A stretch of 64,000 nt of DNA, taken from Bryopsis sp. KO-2023 (Eukaryota > Chlorophyta > Ulvophyceae > Bryopsidales > Bryopsidaceae). How positions within the stretch are numbered: the first letter of the stretch is position 1; each line of letters opens with the position of its first letter. The notes under the pieces were generated by a model. It was not told the origin of the DNA. It did no database searches and saw only the letters and a program-made list of their open reading frames with translations. Made by a program: the position numbers and the translations under genes. The DNA lies in contig BSYQ01000011.1 in assembly GCA_030272585.1 (NCBI GenBank), positions 1,488,001-1,552,000 on the forward strand. The letters are read 5' to 3'. This document shows positions 1-11,459 of this stretch, in pieces.

Positions 1-1057
1 CACGAATGTCGCGCGTCGTATCGGTTTTTTCCGTTGCGTCGGCGGCGTACGTGTTGACTTTCCCCTTCCACCCATCCCTCACATGAATCCATACTTGTAG
101 TGAACTCGGGCTCCATAAACGCACTTTTCCTTTGTCGAATCGAGGTGGATTGCTAAAGCGTCCCGTATCGTGCGCAACTCAGAAGCAGGCCAACACAGAA
201 CATATACAACACGTGCTTCTTTTGTGCGCCCCCCCCCCCCTCCTTTTTTCTGGCGCCTGGTGGGCGAGCGCCTGTTTCATTCAATCATTCACAACAGAGG
301 TCCCCATTGGCTGATACAAGCTCGCCCACCAGCTGCCGCAATCGTCGTTTCCTTTCCCAAATCCACATCTGAACAATAAATGTGTAAAAGACAGTTACTG
401 CCCCCTGGATCAAATGCTGCCTGACCCATTTCATCTCATATCAGTTTCCGAGGGAAAGAAAAAAACATCCTTAAATTTGTGGGTTGTGCTGTGTACTAGC
501 TTCCTACTGCTATGCGATGTCAGTCACAAGCGCAGCGTTGAATGTGGGCAGTGCTCCCGCAGATGCAAATGGGTGGTGAGTCGATACAATACAGTTCACT
601 TTTTCATCGAAAACAAGTCCAAACGGCCCTCACTGATTGGCTGCCGGTGTGCAAGTTTTTTTGACCAGCAGATTGTGCCGGAAAAAAAAAGTAGATTTTG
701 CTGAAAGTCGAGGACAAAAAAGTTTTGCAATCGAGACACTGGTTGGTTGACCAATTAAGTCTTGTTTACAGACATGTTCGTACCGACCCAAATCTGCCCG
801 CGACTCTTTGCTTTCACATATATGTTTTATTTTTTTATCTTTTTCTACTGGTTGGTTGATTGTTTGGCCTTCGTCTGGACAAAGCCAAAAAAGACAAAAT
901 GAATGAATCAATGAATGAATGTAAGACCCACCGCTCTATTGCAAGGTGCATATGACAGACGGGTGTGGACGAATTTCACTGCTGACTGTGTGGCTGATGT
1001 GTGACTGGCAGCAATTTGGACGGCAGCAACCCTGCTGTGCCAATCCTCAGCCCAAAA
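1..1057. other. No gene resolved; possible upstream exon of the RS gene
   Basis: I see no convincing coding exon in the first kilobase. There are short open frames on both strands with no recognisable motif. A C-run lies near 229-241 and T/A runs are scattered through it. The frame of the RS gene downstream stays open back to about 1001, next to a possible acceptor (GGCAG near 1010), so a small upstream exon of that gene could lie here. That is inference only. Confidence 0.3.
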
Positions 1058-3600
1058 ATGATACGAGAAGGTGGTGAAGTGGAGCCAAACAAAAATTCCA
1101 CCCCGAAGGCCGAGGGGGAGCCTGGAATGGGGGACATCAAAATCAAAAAAGAAGAAAGCGCTTCAGAAAATGCTGACAAGGAAAATCCATCAGAAAATGT
1201 CGACAATCAAGAAAACATAGGAAATGGAACCCATGGAAAAGAAGAAAGGCGGGAAAACGGACATGATCTTTCGTCGCGCCAAGAAATGGAAGCGGGAGGG
1301 GAAAAGTGAGCTTAAAAGCGATAGAAGTGTGACAAATGTGGGATAAAAGTGTGAGAAAATTTTGCATATGTGTTTGCACTCCACCCTAATTTTCCACACC
1401 TAGGCGTCTTTCGTTTTTTTTTTGTTGCTTTTTTTTACGGAGCAATGGGAGGAAAAACACAAACAGGAAATCGATCGATCGCATGAATTCAGGTGCGGGA
1501 AGAAAGAATCGGAAAACGAGGGTTCCAAAGATCGCAACAGAAATGAGAAGATGAGCGGAGGGGAGTCCCCGAGATCAATTGCTGACAAGGGAGCAAGAAG
1601 AAGAAGAAGCCGGAGTGGAAGCAGCAGCAAGGGAAAACGCTCTGGGTCAGACGGAGGTAGCGACAAGGGTGGGAAAAGAAACACCAGCCGTAGCAACGGT
1701 AGCAGGAGCCCTAGCAGAAGTTTGAGCAGGAGCCGCAGCAGAAGTTGTAGCAGGAGAAATGATTCGACGTCAAATGGAGGCCGGGGGAAAAAGAGAGGGA
1801 GTAGGAGCCGTAGTAGGTGAGCATTTTCACTTTTTCAGAAAGAAAACGTGCTGTGAAGTGAGGGTTTGTGTTGTGTTTGCTTCCTTCAATTGGGTTTTCG
1901 GAACAAAAGGGATGAGTGTGTTTCTTTTTTGGTTTCTGCTGGGTAAGGTCACGGCGGCGATATTCATTATCCAGTTCAAGGTCAAGGACAAGATCTAGAT
2001 CACCCATGAGGTGAGTGTTTCGCTACAGCCAGCAAAATGCATGTCTTGTTGCTGGTTGTTTTTTTCTTGGAGGGGAAAAAAGAAATTGAACAGGTGGCGA
2101 CAGTGGAGGTGGCCGATTTTCTATTGGGTATTGAATGTGAAGAAAGACTGTGTTCTGGTGCTAGATCTCGTTCCATTCGAAGGTTGAGGCGATCTCGGTC
2201 CTATTCTCGTTCGAGATCTGTGTCCAGAAGCAGGTAGTGCCATTGAATCCAATGAAAGCAGTCGGGTCAAGAATAAAATAGAATGAACATTGAATAAAGT
2301 GAAACGAACGAAGCCAAAAAAAAATCCTCTGATGTAAACGAAGAATGCATAACAAATCTGTGCTAAAACGTATGTTAATTTCTGGTGTGGTGGTGAGTAT
2401 TAGCGGGTTTTTTTACAGGTCAGCATCCCACAATTATTGTAGTGGATGTTTTCTCTTTTTTCTGTCTGTTCTGTGTTTTATTGGGGTTTTCTTTTTTTTT
2501 TTTTCCTTGTTTTTTTGGAAAAAGGTATCGAAGGAGATCGAGGGTTAGATCTCCGTCCAGACATCGAAGATCACGTTCCAAATCCAGAAGATCTTACTCG
2601 AGATCTCGTTCGCGGCGGAGTTCCAGATCCAGGTCCCGTCGCAGGGGACGGTCATACTCCGATGACAGACGCAAAGGACGAGACCGACGCTGGCGAACCA
2701 AGTAAATCCCACTTTAAAAATAACTAAATAAATTTAAAATGAGTAAAATGAGTACATATATTTTTTTTGAATAAATAAAGAAAGCAAGAATAAAAGTGCT
2801 TGGTATGTGTCTTGAATTGCTTGAATTTCTTGTGTTTTGTTTTCTCTTTTTTGGATGTAGATTTCGGTCTCGGAGCCGAGTTCGGCGCTCGATTCTTAAT
2901 GGAAACGTGGAGCCGGATTCGCAAACCAGGAGACTTTTCACTGAGTCCCTGAAAGAGCTCATCCGGCGCAGGTCGTTGCCCTGCAACATCAGCATTTTGA
3001 ACGATATAATGAGGACCAGGGATCGAACGTTCCACGTGCACAAGAGGGGCTTCCCCTCGTTCTCGCTCCTCTGCATAGCTTTCGAGCAGGAGGGGTTGCT
3101 TGCCGTTCAAAAAACCGGTCAAACCTGGACGATAAGGTTAAAACTGGTTTTTTTTTAAATCATGTTTTTCGTCTTCCAAGTGCAGTTCGATCAACAGAAA
3201 ATCCAAAAATCATGCAATTTAAGCAGGAATCCATCCGCTAGCTGTTATGCCTACCGGTGTCCTTCCCTGTGTTGCTCAACTTAGTATATTTTTTAGTTTT
3301 TTAATTTAATTTGTTTTTTTTTTGGGGGGGGGGCTTATTATTCTTGCTTTGTTGGGTAGGTCCTCCCATTTGGAACGTGAAGTCTTATCTCGCAACCAAC
3401 GGGCTCCTCGCCGTCGGGGGAGATCACGAACTCCGAGATCAACCCGATCTCCCAGATCTTGCTCCTACTCCAGATCTCCAAAACGAGCCAGGCGTCCCTC
3501 CACCCATTCAAGATCGCCGTCTGCAAAATCACCGATTTCGCCCCCCCCCAGCCGCCACCAAGGAGCGTCGTTGGATGGGGAGCGTTGGGAAATGGCCTGA
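1058..3600 (+). CDS. Arginine/serine-rich (RS-domain) nuclear protein, seven exons
   Basis: My exon model is 1058-1305, 1493-1816, 1975-2010, 2165-2233, 2525-2701, 2861-3136 and 3360-3600; it gives an unbroken frame of 456 codons plus stop. Exons 1-2 encode an acidic, Lys/Glu-rich stretch that runs into dense RS/SR dipeptides. Exons 3-5 are almost pure RS and RSRS. Exon 6 holds a globular block of about 75 residues (from RRLFTESLKELIRRR to GLLAVQKTGQTWTIR) that loosely resembles a winged-helix or OST-HTH/LOTUS fold. Exon 7 returns to RS with RSPK motifs. RS domains are typical of pre-mRNA splicing factors and nuclear-speckle proteins, and are phosphorylated by SR kinases. No RRM is visible, so it is an SR-related protein rather than a classical SR factor. 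All six introns are phase 2, mostly after AG. The first ATG (1058) and the exon 1/2 junction are the least certain parts. Confidence 0.72.
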
Positions 3601-5707
3601 AGGAGATTCTTTTCCAAAAAAAAGGGACGGAATCGTGTGCAAAAAAAGATCGATTGGAGCTGCTGCTTCGAGGAAGGCTTCCCTCATTATACGGTAATCT
3701 TATTCGGTCCTTCAAATTTTGACCAGTCCGTTCTCGACCGTAGAAAATTTAAAGAAAAAAAAAGAAGATAAAAACAGAAAAGCAAACAGAAAAGTGGGGG
3801 GGACTTGGCAGGTGTCCAATGTACTTGTCCAAAAAAAAGCATCAAGGGTGCGGCTGATGAGAAAAAAGGTGGTAAAAAAAACCCCATCTCTATATCAATT
3901 TGAACAGATTGAAACCCGTCCTGCAATCAAGGCCTGAATGACCAAACGTCTTTTTTTTGCTTCCGTATCGTATTCCGCTTTTTCGTTATTTTTATAATCT
4001 TGGGGAGGGGGGGGGGGGAAATGGAGAGAGTATGATTGTGTTTTTGTTATATTTTAATCTGGGGAATTATGAAACGAAAAAAAACGAAAAAAAAAAAAAA
4101 GACACTGTTTCCTAGGGCCTGTCCTGAGAAGAGAGGGAGGGGAGGGGGGGTTGAGTATGATTTTGGCAAAAAAATATATTTGCTGATTTTGTGGTGACAC
4201 TGGTGTTGAAAAGAAATCAAAAATGTGGTGCATGTGTGTTTCTCTTTGTTTTGTTTTTTTTGCTGTTTTGATGCAATTGAAAAAAATAATATTAGAGAGT
4301 GATCGTGCTGAATTAGAAAATTGACAGCTTTGTTTATTTATCACACATTCACCACCTTGGATTCAATTTAGATAACACAGATAACTTCGATAAATTTATC
4401 TAAACTGTATTGGGATGTTTTGCTCAAGGTGAAAAACGCTGAGTGCTCTTCTCCTGGAAAAAAATAAATAAATTGCATAAAAATTATTATTAAAAGATTA
4501 AACAAAATCCTGTTTAGAGTGACACGATTTCTCAAATACCTCTCCACCTCTAATGGTTTTCTGAGATCAGAAAAATGGGTGGCTATTCTCCCAGAAATCG
4601 TATATGCACACATATATTTTTGCTTCAAAAAAATACGAGGCCGCCAAGAAAATGGCAAAAAAGAAAAATTATCGAGGAAAAGTATGTGTGCATCTTGCAT
4701 CTTGAAAGTAAAGTGGGCCCTCTACCCACTCGTAGGGTTGGGCAAAGCTCAAAAAAAAACCTTTCTGAAAATATGAATTAATTAAACGGCGAGCGTTCTC
4801 CCATGTGTGTTTCTCTCTTGTTGATTTTTTTCTTTCCCTCGCCCTTGTTTTTTTCTTTTCTCCGCCACCGACGAAAGGAGCTTTTGGAGTGAAATAGATT
4901 TCTGTGATTTTACACAAGGCTTTGCCCCCAGTAAGGGCGCTAGTATGAGTGAAAGAAACCCGTTGGTGGTTTTCTGGGGTGTAGATGCCTGAGAAAAAGG
5001 CCTGCCCAAGTGCTGATTGGGTTTCCCCCACATTCCACATCGATCTTTCCCTAATTCTCTTTTGATTTCGATAAAGAGAAGGGGTGGAGCGACGGTAGCT
5101 AACACAGGTGTCCACGGCCATGATTGAGAAATTATTCAACCCAATCTCTTGATTTCTGTTTTCTCTCCTGTTTTTCTCTCTTTTTTTTTGGGGGGGGGGG
5201 GTTGGAATCGTTTGTTTTCTCTTTTTGTCATGATTTCCTGTTAATGGGTTGGTGCAGTTGAACTTTGCATCAAAGGGCTTTCGGGTGGAAAACAGAGTGA
5301 AAGGGAAAAAAGAAATAGGAAAGGGACACCTGGTGTGAGTTTTGGGGAAGGGTATTGCAGAGATGCCCTCAGCAGTGTTCATTTTCTTTCCTCTTTTTTT
5401 TTTCAATTTGTTGGGGACCCTGACTCTTTGTATTAGTATTTTTCGATCCTCTTTTAGGGGCATGCCGGCCCCTGTTTCGTTTTGATGTGTCAAAAGCTTT
5501 TGTGATTATGTTTCATTTGTCAATTCCTTGGATAAAATTGAATCCATCTCTTCTCTTTTGATGTTCTGCTATAAAGTGTAGCACCCAAATAACAACACGC
5601 CAAACTTGTTGAACTCGTCCAATTTCTGGCAGTGGGGAGACCACTAAGCTGACTTGGCCACGTAACTACTCGATGTGCACATGATTCATCCATATCCATT
5701 GATCATA
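3601..5707. other. A/T-rich intergenic DNA with homopolymer runs
   Basis: This is the 3' flank of the RS gene followed by DNA rich in A, T and G runs (G-runs near 4010 and 5190). A 274-codon open frame on - (4669-5493) is Lys/Arg/Pro-rich with no domain, and I take it to be chance. No RNA gene or terminator is evident. The interval ends at the 5-bp target-site copy GAAGA (5708-5712) of element A. Confidence 0.5.
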
Positions 5708-5712
5708 GAAGA

Positions 5713-6048
5713 TGTTGATAGAGTTGTAGTTGTGCTTGTAGATTGCCTCGTTCGCAGGGGGGACGCGAACGTGTTGTGTATGGGCGAGACCTGATCGGGG
5801 ACTTTCCAACCCGATCCTTGTACTAAAGTCTTTACAAACACTCTATTCTTTCCTTCCCGAAGTTCCCTTTTATCCTAACTGTTCAGGCGAAACGCCACTT
5901 GCCAGAAAAACGCAGGTCTAGTTTCTGTCGTTAGACGAAACGCCACTTCTTTCGAAAATGACTCTAATCGTGTCGATCCTATAGACTAATGTCCCATACC
6001 ACCAATCTACACTCACAACTCCCCCTTTATCAACCTGGTTTAACAACA
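5713..6048 (-). repeat. 3' LTR of element A
   Basis: This 336-bp LTR matches 23914-24249 along its length as far as I can read. It starts TGTTGATAG and ends TTTAACAACA on the + strand. The flanking GAAGA is the target-site copy. It is the 3' LTR because the element reads on -. Confidence 0.93.
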
Positions 6049-7019
6049 TGGGCCCACCCACCTGGAGCTGTAGAACTCCGAAGAAAGAAAAGGAAAAACA
6101 GAAGAGAAAAGAAAAGAAAGAAAAAAAAAAAAGGAATCCCAAACCCAGGGCGCAGCCGAAGAAAGCTTAATCAAAATCGAACGGAAAAAGGAAAAATCCC
6201 AGGCTTACTCCAGCACGAAAAAATGAAGAAATAAGTTACTTCATAATTTGCACAGGAAGAAAACGCAAATCCAGTGCGAAATGGAAATTGTGCTATGGCA
6301 GTTCGCCGAAAAAGAAAAGAAAAAAGAAAAAAGAAAAACCTATCTGAAAGCCCCAATGTGGTTCGAAAAAAGAAAAACCAAAACCCAGCAGTCCCAATAG
6401 AGTTCGAACTAAAAAGAAACGCACACCCAGTGCGGATAAAAAAGAGGGCTAAAGCCAGTTCGAAAAAGAAAGAGACCCAGAAGAGGGCGAAAAGAGGCAA
6501 AAGAAAAAAAATATATATATATATAAATAAACCCAATCACAGTCGATGCCCAAACCGACACCCCAACCCCAGGGCGGGGCCGAAAAACACTTTATCAAAA
6601 ATCGAAAAATCCCAGGCCCAATCCAGTTCCAAAAAAATAAAGAAATAAGTTACTTCATAATGGGAAAAGAAAGAAAGCCCAAAGCCAGTTCGAAAGTGAT
6701 AAATTGCGATGGCAGTTCGCCCAGAGGAAAAAATGCAGTTCTAAAAGAAAAAAAACCCAGTAAAATGCAAATCCGCAGCAGTCCCAATCGAGTTCGAACT
6801 AAATAGAAACGCGCACCCAGCGCGGCTAAAAAAAAATGTGGCTAAAGCCAGTTCGAAAAAGAAAGAGACCCAAAAAGAAGAATAAAAGCTAAACCACAGT
6901 GTATGCACAAACCGATCTCCTGTCGGTTGTGTTTTTGTGTTTGTGTTCGAAAAAGAAAGACACTCTAAAAAAATAAAAAGTAGCGTCCAGTGTCCAGTGT
7001 TTTTTTGTTTTTGTTTTTT
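6049..7019 (-). repeat. 3' untranslated region of element A with a ~400-bp tandem duplication
   Basis: Between the integrase stop (7020) and the 3' LTR lies about 970 bp of purine-rich (+ strand), non-coding DNA. Two imperfect copies of a roughly 390-410 bp unit are visible, about 6150-6550 and 6560-6940. Matching landmarks include AAATAAGTTACTTCATAAT at about 6231 and 6645, and CAGCAGTCCCAAT near 6389 and 6777. Short motifs such as CCAGTTCGAAAAAGAAAG recur inside. No envelope-like gene is seen. The (TA)n run near 6512-6524 is a microsatellite inside the first copy. Confidence 0.7.
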
Positions 7020-7963
7020 TTAAAGCTCATATTCCTTGATGTAATCAGCATGCATGGTGACTCGCCGGCCGTCCTGCATGTTGACCTCCCACCTTGTGTC
7101 CGAGAGTTGGTGAGCAATCCGGCCAGGTCCAAGCCAGCGAGGGCGGAATTTTCCACGAAGCGCTCCTGTGTGGCGCATATCGTAGATCCACACTTTAGCA
7201 CCGAGCCGCCATTTTTTGGGCGAGCCAGTGCGAGTTCGGTTGACACATGCTCGAGAATGCGCCATGTTGATGTTGGCGGCGGCCCAGGCTTCTTCACTTG
7301 CGTTCCAGAAACGCCTGGGGGTGTCCCCTGTGATGCGGTTTACCATATCATTGCAGGCGGCAGTTGCTTGCGGCAGCACATCAGTCCAGCGTTCATGTTG
7401 TTCATCAGCGAGGATGCGACGGGTGCGCTCCAGGAAATTCCGGTTGGCTCGTTCACAAATTCCATGTGCACGGTGGAGGTGTGGTGGTGTCATAATCAGA
7501 GCGACATTGTTGTCTGCGAGCCACAAATTGAAAATCCGGCCGCGAAAAGAGGCGGCGTTATCACACATGAGAGTTTGGAAACGTCCACGTGTGTTTTTCC
7601 AGTGCTGGAGGACGGAGACCACCTCGGCTGCGCCTGTGCTTTTGGTAGGTGTGACCTGAATGTATCTAGTCAGGTGATCAATGACAAGGGCCACATATCG
7701 ATAGCCATCGATGTTAGGGAGTGGCCCGATGTGGTCAACTGAGATGATAGCGTTTGGTCGCAGTGGTGTTGGCGAGCTACCATAGGGTGTTCGGATAGTG
7801 AGGGTTGCAAATTGTTGGCATGGGCCACAGGTGCAGATCTTACTGGCGATTGTTGACCTCGAATAGTTGAACCCCAGGAGCTTCGCTCGTCTCCAGGTTC
7901 CATCGGTGCTTGTGTGACCTTGGTGAATGATTTTCCATATGTCTTCTGGGATAGTGTCGGTAG
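7020..7963 (-). CDS. Integrase segment of element A
   Basis: The frame reads open on - from the edge of element B to a stop at 7020. At the N-terminal side is an H...H...CxxC zinc-binding pattern (HTSTDG to CTCGPCQQF). The catalytic core follows, with the usual D, D and E positions: VDHIGPLPN, LMCDNAASF and HGICERANRNF. The C-terminal part ends in a small domain (RWEVNMQDGRRVTMHADYI) like the SH3-like tail of retroviral-type integrases. It inserts element cDNA into host DNA. Element B separates it from the RT-RNase H part of the same element. Confidence 0.85.
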
Positions 7964-8429
7964 TGTTGTGTTACTCCCTTAACTCCACTCATCTTATCTC
8001 GCACTTCACTGACGTCTCTCGTCAGTCGACACTCTGTGTGATTGTTTTCAGTTACGAACGTCCACTCGACGTCGTTTCACTCTCAACGGTTGGAACACCT
8101 CTCGAGTACAAGCTCTGTTCACTAGCGACTCGCTGTAAATGTGTTCGTTTACAAAGATACAACTTTGCCCTTTTCACTGTTTGCGAGTTTCTGGCGTGCG
8201 ACCGTTCGTCGTCCCCGCCAAAACTCCTTCACTGAGACGTCAGCTGAAACGGCGCAGCTTACAGTTATAACTGCTGCGCCGTTACGTTACGCTGACACCT
8301 GACTGTTCATATTCGTTCACTGTTTCTGTTCGAATCCCTCCCATTTCCCTTAATAAGTGTCCCTACTTCCACTACTCATATTGACAACATTCCTCATCCT
8401 TTTTTCCATTAATTGCCCTTTTCACAACA
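7964..8429 (-). repeat. 3' LTR of element B
   Basis: The 466-bp LTR runs from TGTTGTGTTACTCCC to TTTTCACAACA on + and matches 20216-20681. GGTAG precedes it (7959-7963) as the target copy lying inside the element A integrase. Confidence 0.93.
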
Positions 8430-8948
8430 TGTGCCCATCCCCGCCTCAATTTTCACTGTGCACAAAACTCCGAATGAAAAAGCAATCATAATGGATACGC
8501 CCAAATTAATATGTTGAAATATAACACTCCTTCTAAAAGTACTCGTTCATAAAATCAGAATATATTACTACCCTCGTACCATTTGGCATATTGACTCCCC
8601 ACAGACTCTCCAAGATCTCCTGTGCAATTACTCCAGCTGCCTCTTCATTTTTTTTGTTAGCTTGCTCAGGACGGTCGGCCATTTCAGCCCGAGCTGCCCC
8701 CCACTCACGACGAGTTTTAAACCCCATCCAACACACTCAGCTTCCACTTTTTTTAGATTCGCTCCAGACCTAGGCGTGCCTTCTTTTGGAGTTGATGCCC
8801 AACTGTGGTCGATACTCTGCTCCACTTCATCTGCTCCATTTTTCTCACAGGGCGCTCGCTCACTTCCATCATAATCCTCCCAGCCGAACACCCTTTCGTC
8901 ATCCACCGTTCGCACAAGCCTACAACCCAGAAACGCTGCTGGACATGT
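8430..8948 (-). other. 3' internal tail of element B with an integrase-end-like frame
   Basis: This stretch lies between C and the 3' LTR of B. A short - frame ends NMPNGTRVVIYSDFMNEYF at 8533. It closely parallels the end of the element A integrase (NMQDGRRVTMHADYIKEYEL). This is the main evidence that B descends from an A-like element. The rest of an integrase is absent. Confidence 0.6.
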
Positions 8949-9358
8949 TGATAAAAACACGGGAAAGTATCGAGTAGTGGTAGACGTTACGTCTAGAACC
9001 ACGGAAACACGGATAAGAGTCTTTGCTTACAAGCTTACTCTAGAACATTGTTACCTCGGTCCGGATCCAATAAATATGGGGCCGGACCGACAACCTGGCA
9101 AAAGGAACGGTTGAGAGCTGTCGGACCCAGCGTCCCCTGGACCGACAGATCCAGACCAAATCCTTCTCAGGACCGTTGGTTGGATTGTGTGGACACGGTA
9201 ACTGCCACCGTGTCCACCTCTCACTTGGGTCAGTCGGACTGTACTGCTGGACCGGCTCTGGTACCGAACCAGGCACTGATTACCGGACCAGGCTGATCCA
9301 GTCCGACTGGATCGACTTAGGTGAATGTGTACTCGTTCCAGAGTCCACATTCGTATCA
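8949..9358 (-). repeat. 3' LTR of element C
   Basis: This 410-bp LTR is the same as 17915-18324 by eye. The ends TGATA...TATCA form a short inverted repeat, as is usual for LTRs. CATGT (8944-8948) is the outer target copy. Confidence 0.93.
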
Positions 9359-9951
9359 ACCACTCCCCCCCCCATCAAGTGCGCGTCCCGAGCACCACGT
9401 ATATGAGAGGAGATCAGTTTACACAACCCAAGTCACCCCGAACCTTTTTACATGCCAAAAATGTTTGTGTTCAAAAACAAACAAGGTTCTTATCGGTCCA
9501 TCCGACACTGGTCCCCTTGACCACTGTTACCTTGAGATCCAACAAACAAAAACCACTGGATCCAATAATCAAAACAAAAGAAACCCCTGGATCCAATAAT
9601 GTCTGCAAAATCGATATAGTTCCCTGTTACCTTAGAAAGAAAAGTAAGGTAACCTCTGGATCCCAGCCTGGATCCACTCAAATGTTTGATTCTGAACACC
9701 CAAATAACCCAAATTGATACTTCAATAAAACAGGAAAATTATAACCAGATCAAAAACAGAACTCCCTCATGGTTCCACAGAAAATGGATGGTATGCAAAA
9801 TAAAACAAATCCCAAACTGACTGTTGGGTCCATCCAAACAGGTATAGCAAATATGAATCAAAAACTGGTCCCAGTCCAGAAAGTTTATAACCAAAAGAAA
9901 ACAAACACACCAATCACTCCACTGGTCCCAACAGGTTAGACCTGTTGTAAC

Positions 9952-11148
9952 TCATTTCTGGCCACGACTGCGAAGTCGCGTTCTGGGACCTTGGATCGCC
10001 TGCGTTTGCTGCGAAGATCCTCCTGAGTGCTCTCCACGCTGCTCCTGGGTCCGCTCCTGCGTTTGCTCCGTTGATACCGCTCTCTGTGAAGTTCCTCTCG
10101 CTTGTCGATTCCCAACGGGATCCACCCCAACGGCCTTGAGGTAAGCCGCGTTCCAGTCGCGCAGCTGCTTTTTGCTTTTCCCGGTCCAGAGCGGGAGAAC
10201 GTCTTTTTGACACATGGGGCAACTCGGGAACGGGTTACCCCATTGCGGCACGAGTTCAACCGCGCCCTGGACCGGGTCTGCCGAATTGGCTAGCAGCTGC
10301 GCCGTTGTCGGGGTGAGGCCCTGCTCGTAGAACTTAGCGGCTCGCACGGCGATGCGATATCCCGCGTTGTGGGTCCGGCACACGAGGTGATTGCGGGGGC
10401 ATAGGACCTGGTCCGTTTGGCGTGGAACCGTTCGCGTAACCCCACACGCAATGCAACTGAAGGGGGCTACGACGCTCGGTGCTGTTGGTGACGTCGGGAT
10501 ACTGGGAGACGGTGCGAGACCAGGTGGAACGATGGCAGGCTCGGACTCGGTAGTGGGTGGTCGCGAAGGGGGGTTCACGTCCATCTTACTCTCAGTCCCG
10601 TAAAGAGAGTCCCATTCCTCCTGATCTGTATCCACCATTTCTTCGACGGCACCTTCCTCACTTCCGATATCTCCCTCACTCAGATCCACCTCCGTAGCTT
10701 CGTCCAGTATGAAGGAGCTTCGACGCAACACCTTGTTACGACGTCTGGTGGTTTTCCACTTCGGGGGCTCATCCATTTCTTCGTCAGATGGTTGCTCTGA
10801 CTGTCCCCCTTCTGCCTCTTTGGCTCGATCCGTTTCCCTTCCGCGCATCTGATCAATTCCCTCTGCGTCTGCGACGCTCAGCTGTTTCAACGTTCCCTCC
10901 AGAACTCCTATTGCCTTCTCTATTCCTGTAACCATTTCCGCCTCACGGTTCCGTCCCCATTTTCGCGCGTCCCCTTCTGCTTCCTTCCTAGCGTTCGCCA
11001 GTGCCTCCTTTGTAGCGGCTAGTTCATTCTCAAGCTGCTGAATCCTTTCTTTTTGTGCCGCTACCGTGGCCTGTAACCTCTTTGTCTCCTCAGTGAACGC
11101 TGCATTTAACGCATCAAGGGCGCTGGAGACAGGAGTCGGTGCAGCCAT
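9952..11148 (-). CDS. Third ORF of element C: coiled-coil and zinc-binding protein of unknown role
   Basis: The 398-codon frame lies between pol and the 3' LTR, the place where env sits in retroviruses. No signal peptide, membrane segment or envelope motif is visible. Residues about 10-100 are heptad-rich (ERIQQLENELAATKEAL) and should form a coiled coil. An acidic, Ser/Pro-rich middle follows. Around residues 230-330 come paired cysteines and histidines (CIACG, CPRNHLVCRTH, CPMCQ) in a RING-like or other cross-brace zinc pattern. The C-terminus is Gln/Arg-rich. I do not recognise the family. It could be a second nucleic-acid-binding or structural protein, or a captured host gene. It is on the same strand as pol and shares no obvious promoter other than the LTR. 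Confidence 0.7.
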   Translation of the reverse strand: MAAPTPVSSALDALNAAFTEETKRLQATVAAQKERIQQLENELAATKEALANARKEAEGDARKWGRNREAEMVTGIEKAIGVLEGTLKQLSVADAEGIDQMRGRETDRAKEAEGGQSEQPSDEEMDEPPKWKTTRRRNKVLRRSSFILDEATEVDLSEGDIGSEEGAVEEMVDTDQEEWDSLYGTESKMDVNPPSRPPTTESEPAIVPPGLAPSPSIPTSPTAPSVVAPFSCIACGVTRTVPRQTDQVLCPRNHLVCRTHNAGYRIAVRAAKFYEQGLTPTTAQLLANSADPVQGAVELVPQWGNPFPSCPMCQKDVLPLWTGKSKKQLRDWNAAYLKAVGVDPVGNRQARGTSQRAVSTEQTQERTQEQRGEHSGGSSQQTQAIQGPRTRLRSRGQK

Positions 11149-11459
11149 TTCGAACGAGAACGAAGGAACAGTAGATGTTTGTCGGGGTTTGCAGTAGCGA
11201 GTCGGAAAACAGAAACCAAAGTGCGCTTGGTGTACGGTTCCTTGTCTTCGCGCTTCGTTTTATCGTCGTTCCCGGTTCCAGATCCAGTACGTCTGTACAG
11301 CCACGCCTTCCTCGGATCGTGTAGTCAGCTGGGAGTTACCTCAGGACTGAGATGATGTTTCCCCGTTAAGCTGTCCCATACCAGCCGGGGTCGGATCATT
11401 CTCGGTCCGTCTCCATTTGGATCCAACTCCCCCATCGCTGGCTCCAATGCGATCCGGTC

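Noticed and set aside
4669-5493. 274-codon open frame on -
   Set aside because: Lys/Arg/Pro-rich low-complexity translation, no domain, no splice or start context; fits chance in A/G/T-run DNA.
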